Assembly (NCBI GenBank): GCA_900555835.1 | Contig: USMK01000006.1 | Span: 1-64,000 of the forward strand | Source of the DNA: an uncultured Clostridium sp. | GTDB taxonomy: Bacteria > Bacillota > Clostridia > TANB77 > CAG-508 | DNA length: 64,000 nt | Direction of reading: 5' to 3' | Made by a program: the position numbers and the translations under genes | In this document: one piece after another, positions 59,136 to 64,000 of the stretch | Numbering within the stretch: position 1 is the first letter of the stretch | How the letters are laid out: each line of letters starts with the position of its first letter | The notes under the pieces: model-generated | What the model was told of the DNA's origin: nothing | Database searches by the model: none | The model's input: only the letters and a program-made list of their open reading frames with translations

Positions 59136-61613
59136 TTGAACGATAATAGTTTAGAATCAATACAAAAATTATTTAATGAAAAAATATTTAGAATTCCAGA
59201 TTATCAAAGAGGATATTCATGGAGTGAGCAACAACTAACAGAATTCTGGGAAGATGTTTTAAATATTCCTTCAGATAGAGAACATTATACAGGAATGATT
59301 TCTCTAAAAGAAATTAAAGATGTTTCAAATGTTGAAAAATGGAACGATATACAATGGCTTGTAAATAATAGAGGTTACAAAGTATATCATATTGTCGATG
59401 GACAACAAAGATTTACTACTATAATCATTCTAATAAATGAAATTGTTAGTTTTGTTGCAAATCTTCCAGAGAATAAAGATAAGCCAGATGAACAAATAAA
59501 TTTAAATGATTTTACTCTAAAAATGATTAAAGAAAACTATCTTGTTGTTTCAAAACCTAACTCTGAAGATATGTTAAAAAGCTATAAATTTGGTTATGAA
59601 GTTGATAATCCAAGTTATAAGTTCTTTAAAAATAAAATATTAGAATCAGAGATAGAGGGAGAAGTAGAAGAAACCTTTTATACATTAAATTTACAACAAG
59701 CAAAAGATTTCTTTAAAAATTCTATTCAAGAATTATATACTGCAAATAAAAACAATATAGAAGTTATAAATAGATTATTTATAAATCTAACCCAAAAATT
59801 AAGATTTAATACATACTATATTGAAGATGATTTCAATGTATATATAGCTTTTGAAACAATGAACAACAGAGGTAAAAGACTTTCAAATTTAGAATTATTA
59901 AAGAATAGACTTATATATCTTACAACTTTATTTAAAGATGATGACGAAGTAAAAAGAAAAATCAGAGAAGATATAAATGATACATGGAAAGAAATATATA
60001 GTTATTTAGGTAAAAATAAAGCTAGACCATTAAGCGATGATGAATTCCTACAAGCTCATTGGACTATATATTTTGGCTACACAAGAACTAACAAAGAAAA
60101 CTATACAAACTTTTTATTAAAGAAATATTTTACTCAAAAAAGAGTTATTGATGACATTTCTATAATTGCCGAAGATATTGCTGATGAAGAGATTGAAAAT
60201 GATGACTATATTATTTCAGAAGATGAAGAAGACAACGAAGAAGTAGTTGAACGAAACTCTTTGAAAGTTGAAGGAAAACTTAAACTTAAAGATATCTCAA
60301 ACTATATAAACAGCTTAAGACAGCTTATTCCTTATTGGTATGATTTATATTTTCCAGAACAATCAAATCTTTCTGAAGATATTAAATTATGGTTAGGAAA
60401 ATTAAATAGAATCAATTATGCATATTTTAAGCCTTTAACTTGCGTTGTATTATCTAAAGATAATATTTATGATGAAAACAAAGTTAGATATTTGCAATTA
60501 GTTGAAAGATGGATTTTCTTATTATTCAGGTTATCAGGCTATTTTGAAACATATAAAAACAGTAAATTCTACAATATGGCAAAAGATTTATATGTAGGAA
60601 ATACGACAATAGAAGATGTACAAAACGAGTTGAATGATGTCGCAGTATTAAATAAAGATAAGGAAATATTTATAGATTCTCCTTTATCTAAAATCACAAG
60701 ATTATTTAAAAATAATAATGGATATTATTCATGGAGTACAATTAGATACTTTTTATACGAATATGAACTACATTTAAAGGGTAAGACAGGAACAGATATA
60801 AAACTTACTCCAGAAGCTATATTCAAAAAGGATGCAAAAGACAAAATATCTATTGAACATATATATCCTCAAACTGGAGATAATGCATATTGGCTAAAGA
60901 GATTTGGTAAATATACAGATAATTCTATACATTATATAACTAATAGTATAGGAAACTTACTTCCTTTATCAATGTCAATAAATAGTTCTTTTCAAAATGA
61001 TTCTTTTCCAGATAAAAAAGAAGGAACAAATAATAGAGAAAGATGTTATAAAAATGGGTGTTACAGCGAAATGGAGGTTGCAACATATCCAGATTGGAAC
61101 ATTGAAACTATAAAGGAAAGAGGGATAGAACTACTTAATTTCATGGCAGAAAGATATAACTTTAAATTTGCTAATGAAAATGACAGAGATAGAATGTTAT
61201 TCTTATCAGATATAGAAATTGATGAAAACAAGATAGTAGAAATTCCAGCTGAAGAAAGTAAAGATATACTGGAAGAAGTTTCTGAGTTATCTAAAAATTC
61301 AGATCAAAATGTAATAGAATTATTCAAAGAATTACATAAATATATTTTAGAATTAAATAACTCAATTAGCTATTCTATAACGAAAAATTATATAAGTTAT
61401 AGTTTAGGAAAATGTTTTGCAGAAATTCATTTTAAAACTAATTTTATAAAAATGTTTATTATGGCAGGAGATTATGATGATCCAGAAAACAAAGTTGAAA
61501 GATTAGGAGAAAATTATAACTGGACTAATAATAATAGACTAGATGTACATTCGTTTGAAGAAATTGATTACATTAAGAATATTATAAAACAAAGCTTTGA
61601 TAAAATTATTTAA
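59136..61613 (+). CDS. DUF262/DUF1524 (GmrSD-like) HNH protein, putative defence nuclease
   Basis: The protein has 825 residues with a TTG start and GGAGG 8 bases upstream. The N-terminal ParB/sulfiredoxin-like DUF262 domain: IFRIPDYQRGYSWSEQQL and VDGQQRFTTIIIL (DGQQR, about residues 88-93), then FETMNNRGKRLSNLELLKNR. The C-terminal HNH (DUF1524): SIEHIYPQTGDN (Glu574-His575) and SIGNLLPLSMSINSS. GmrS/GmrD-type enzymes hydrolyse NTP and cut modified phage DNA. The acidic insert near residues 345-375 and the last 140 residues (a DUF4268-like tail) are extra. First intact gene of a three-gene run beside CRISPR. Confidence 0.82.
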   Translation: MNDNSLESIQKLFNEKIFRIPDYQRGYSWSEQQLTEFWEDVLNIPSDREHYTGMISLKEIKDVSNVEKWNDIQWLVNNRGYKVYHIVDGQQRFTTIIILINEIVSFVANLPENKDKPDEQINLNDFTLKMIKENYLVVSKPNSEDMLKSYKFGYEVDNPSYKFFKNKILESEIEGEVEETFYTLNLQQAKDFFKNSIQELYTANKNNIEVINRLFINLTQKLRFNTYYIEDDFNVYIAFETMNNRGKRLSNLELLKNRLIYLTTLFKDDDEVKRKIREDINDTWKEIYSYLGKNKARPLSDDEFLQAHWTIYFGYTRTNKENYTNFLLKKYFTQKRVIDDISIIAEDIADEEIENDDYIISEDEEDNEEVVERNSLKVEGKLKLKDISNYINSLRQLIPYWYDLYFPEQSNLSEDIKLWLGKLNRINYAYFKPLTCVVLSKDNIYDENKVRYLQLVERWIFLLFRLSGYFETYKNSKFYNMAKDLYVGNTTIEDVQNELNDVAVLNKDKEIFIDSPLSKITRLFKNNNGYYSWSTIRYFLYEYELHLKGKTGTDIKLTPEAIFKKDAKDKISIEHIYPQTGDNAYWLKRFGKYTDNSIHYITNSIGNLLPLSMSINSSFQNDSFPDKKEGTNNRERCYKNGCYSEMEVATYPDWNIETIKERGIELLNFMAERYNFKFANENDRDRMLFLSDIEIDENKIVEIPAEESKDILEEVSELSKNSDQNVIELFKELHKYILELNNSISYSITKNYISYSLGKCFAEIHFKTNFIKMFIMAGDYDDPENKVERLGENYNWTNNNRLDVHSFEEIDYIKNIIKQSFDKII

Positions 61614-61637
61614 TTCAATAATTGGAGGTTGAGAATA

Positions 61638-63191
61638 ATGAATATTTTCAAAGATTCTTACAAAATTGTAAGGGAAAATAGTGATGAAATATATAAAGGA
61701 TTTGGATTCAGACATTTATCTGATGCAACTCAATACTATGTTCATCCAAATAATGAATCATATAAAGGAACAACAACTCTTTGTCAGCCAATAGGCGAAG
61801 GAATTACATTGCTTTCATTAGTTTTAAAAGGATTATTAACTAATGAAGAAAATATATCCGGAGATATTTTAGTTAATAGTGATAAAAGTAAATTATATTT
61901 TAAAGTTAAGTTTCCAGAAGATTGGAAGGACAATGGAGTAATTGATAATAGAGTTGATCAAGCTATTGTACTTTTAGAAGATGATGAAATAAACTTAACC
62001 TTCTATGATGAAAATCAAAAAATTTTACCAACACAAAGTAAAAAGTACCCAGAAGATGGGGAACTTATAGATATGTTATATTGTTATTTTGTATCTTTTG
62101 CAGTTCTTCTTGCAAGAGATACAAATAGCGATGATGAATTTAATAGATTGGTCTTTAATTACATAGAAAATCCTGCTGCTGATACTTTTGTAAATATACA
62201 TGAAGATTTTTATCAAGAGCATAAAATGGAGGACTATGACTTAATAACAGACGATGATTTAATAAATTATGATTTAAGAGAATTTGTTTCATATAAAGAT
62301 GTTTACGGAGTTATAAGACAAAATAAAAAACAATTAGAGGAAAAACTTGAAATTGAAGTTATTAAATTTAATGATAATACATTTACAGAAGAACAAAAAC
62401 AGCTTATACCTTGTTTAGGAGAAGAATTTGAACTTCCAGAACAACTAAAATCAGTATGTAATGCAGTAGTGAACGGAGATACTAAAACCGTATTATTACA
62501 TGGTCCTGCAGGAACAGGAAAGACTATCTCATGCAAGTTGATCTGCAGGGACATTGGTCTTCCAATAATGGATACAGTAAATTGTAGTGAAAATTTAGAC
62601 GAATTTATATTAGGTAAATTTATTCCAGAAGGAGATAAAATCATATTTAAAGAAAGTTATGTAACAAAAGCAATAAGAGAGGGAGGAGCAGTAGTATTTG
62701 AAGAAATAAACTTTGCTAAACCTGCACATTTAGCTTTCTTAAACTCATTATTAGATGATAATGGATTTGTAAGATTAGATAATGGAGAAATAGTTAGAAG
62801 AAATTCTAATTTTAGATTTTTCGCAACTATGAATTTAGGCTATTTTGGAACAAAAGAATTAAACCAAGCTTTATATAATAGATTTAATACTATTGTTGAA
62901 ATTGCTTCTTTATCAGATGTTGCAATTAAGAAAATGCTTATAACAAGAGTTCCAGAATGTAAAGATTATGTTTCTAAAATTTTAGGAGTATATCATAAAT
63001 TAAAAAATAAAATTGAAGCTGAAGAATTAGATATAGTCATTTCTCCAAGAAATTTAGAGAATTGGGCTAGACAAGCTAAATATGAAGGATATTTAAAAGC
63101 AGCTGAAAAGACCATTATACCTATTGCAAAATGCGATAGAACGCTTGAAAATGCAATAAAAGGATTTTTATTGTTATATAAATGGAATTAG
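61638..63191 (+). CDS. MoxR/McrB-like AAA+ ATPase
   Basis: 517 residues; ATG 61638 is 9 bases after GGAGG, while the frame also offers a TTG at 61629. The N-terminal ~260 residues are an unknown acidic domain. The AAA core has Walker A LLHGPAGTGKTIS, Walker B GGAVVFEEINFA, sensor-1 RFFATMNLGYFG and an arginine LYNRFNTIVEI. The layout is that of MoxR/CbbQ ATPases, which remodel partners with VWA or metal-binding domains. It lies 24 bases after the DUF262 gene and 22 before the HExxH gene. Confidence 0.8.
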   Translation: MNIFKDSYKIVRENSDEIYKGFGFRHLSDATQYYVHPNNESYKGTTTLCQPIGEGITLLSLVLKGLLTNEENISGDILVNSDKSKLYFKVKFPEDWKDNGVIDNRVDQAIVLLEDDEINLTFYDENQKILPTQSKKYPEDGELIDMLYCYFVSFAVLLARDTNSDDEFNRLVFNYIENPAADTFVNIHEDFYQEHKMEDYDLITDDDLINYDLREFVSYKDVYGVIRQNKKQLEEKLEIEVIKFNDNTFTEEQKQLIPCLGEEFELPEQLKSVCNAVVNGDTKTVLLHGPAGTGKTISCKLICRDIGLPIMDTVNCSENLDEFILGKFIPEGDKIIFKESYVTKAIREGGAVVFEEINFAKPAHLAFLNSLLDDNGFVRLDNGEIVRRNSNFRFFATMNLGYFGTKELNQALYNRFNTIVEIASLSDVAIKKMLITRVPECKDYVSKILGVYHKLKNKIEAEELDIVISPRNLENWARQAKYEGYLKAAEKTIIPIAKCDRTLENAIKGFLLLYKWN

Positions 63192-63213
63192 TAAAAGGAG
63201 GTAAGTTTATTCT

Positions 63214-64000
63214 ATGCAAAAGCAAGATAGAGATATTTTAAAAATGTTTCAAAATGAAGATAATAGAAAAATAGAAGAAGACTTTGCCTCAATGCTTTCA
63301 GAGAATTCAAATATAAGATTATTTTTCATAAATGAAAATCAAGCTTATACAGATGGAAAAAATATTGTTGTTGATCCTGCAAATGATAACTTGTTTTGCG
63401 ATAAAATTGCACTAAAACAAACAGAAGATTATTTAGCTCTTCCTGCAAGTTCTTCTACTGATGGATTTATAGCTCTAAAAATGATAACTAGAGCGCAAAA
63501 CATACACGAAGCATTACATATAATTTATACTAATTTTCCTCCAGATCTATTAAAAGATCCAAGAGGAAAAAATAACAAATTTAATCAAATGATTTTAAGT
63601 AGTATATCAAATGTAATAGAAGATTGCTTCATTGAAGCTGCAGGAGCTAGTGAATTTGATAATATGAATCTTTTCTTAACTTTTGGAAGAGTTTCAAGAT
63701 TATTTGCAACAACACCTGCTCAAGGCACAATTCAAAGAAAATTTGAAGAGTTTACAGACACTAAAAAAGAAGAAATTTCAGATGAAGAAAAGGAAATACA
63801 GCAGAATATAACTTTAATAATGGAATTTATTGATTATTTTTCTACAATGCTTTTATATCCTATGGTTAAATTAGAAGAACCTTCAGAAGAACTAAAAGAA
63901 TATGTTGATAAAACTAAAGAATTATGGCTTGAAGGAAGTATTTGTAGTAATGCAGACAAAAGGTATGAATATACAAGTAAGATTTTTGATATTATTGAAC
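63214..64000 (+). CDS. HExxH-motif protein, likely VWA/CobT-like partner of the ATPase (partial)
   Basis: ATG 63214 after AAAGGAGG; the frame is open to the window end (262 codons seen). The region ITRAQNIHEALHIIYTNFP contains HEALH, an HExxH metal-site pattern, in a context like the metallopeptidase-like domain that precedes VWA domains in MoxR-associated proteins. Then NQMILSSISNVIEDCFIEAA, also typical. The VWA part would lie beyond the window, so the class is inferred from motif and neighbour. Confidence 0.6.
   Translation, partial: MQKQDRDILKMFQNEDNRKIEEDFASMLSENSNIRLFFINENQAYTDGKNIVVDPANDNLFCDKIALKQTEDYLALPASSSTDGFIALKMITRAQNIHEALHIIYTNFPPDLLKDPRGKNNKFNQMILSSISNVIEDCFIEAAGASEFDNMNLFLTFGRVSRLFATTPAQGTIQRKFEEFTDTKKEEISDEEKEIQQNITLIMEFIDYFSTMLLYPMVKLEEPSEELKEYVDKTKELWLEGSICSNADKRYEYTSKIFDIIE

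Overview
The window reads as a chromosomal segment of a very AT-rich, spore-forming low-GC Gram-positive, probably an uncultured Clostridia-type gut bacterium. The evidence is a set of typical genes (spoVD-type PBP, bofA, a GerMN protein, a Spo0E-like domain, an AbrB/SpoVT regulator, CarD, dnaG-sigA, rimO, rsmI, pth), strong AGGAGG ribosome sites, TTGACA/TATAAT promoters, and TGTCGAA motifs that look like Spo0A boxes. The species cannot be fixed from sequence alone.

Layout. 0-7 kb: end of an SH3-like gene, a PemK/MazF-like toxin with a small upstream partner, an HTH-Spo0E regulator, a half tRNA scar, a PBP with a frameshift in its last PASTA domain, then a module with mTERF-like repeats. 7-16 kb: pth-rng-bofA-fadD block, a small ORF facing a possible antisense RNA, HNH gene, rimO, carD, dut, feoA. 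16-25 kb: a 29-bp palindrome-closed element, a TPR gene, a type I toxin-antitoxin pair, a second two-gene module behind a CA-repeat leader, a feoB broken by three +1 frameshifts, and a coiled-coil gene. 25-32 kb: dnaG-sigA, a RelE-type locus and an AbiE pair.

32-39 kb holds a diversity-generating retroelement (DGR). It has two membrane-anchored FGE/lectin-type target genes, one template repeat (TR) matching the first target with 12 of 12 differences at template adenines, and reverse transcriptase, Avd and MutS-like accessory genes on the other strand. Each target lies behind a leader containing a promoter, a mini-ORF running through an (AC)n tract and a hairpin. A third copy of the leader lies at 18.8 kb. 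The three tracts are (AC)7, (AC)9 and about (AC)8. Only the (AC)9 copy keeps the mini-ORF open into the hairpin, which suggests phase-variable transcription attenuation controlling DGR targets. I consider this the most novel observation.

39-52 kb: an orphan copy of the type I antitoxin, tRNA-Met, a BRO/DinD gene, a tRNA-Lys/Glu/Thr cluster in which tRNA-Thr(UGU) carries a 236-nt group I intron, fabG-like, a third two-gene module (DUF4116-like), a CBM25-like protein, a repressor pair with operator repeats, VanW, AbrB/SpoVT, rsmI, a methyltransferase, a GerMN protein and hemolysin III. 52-59 kb: a complete type II-A CRISPR-Cas locus (tracrRNA, cas9, cas1, cas2, csn2 and 16 repeats). 59-64 kb: a three-gene putative defence operon (DUF262-HNH, MoxR-like AAA, and an HExxH protein cut off by the window end).

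All functional calls come from reading motifs and family resemblance by eye. No database search or folding program was run.
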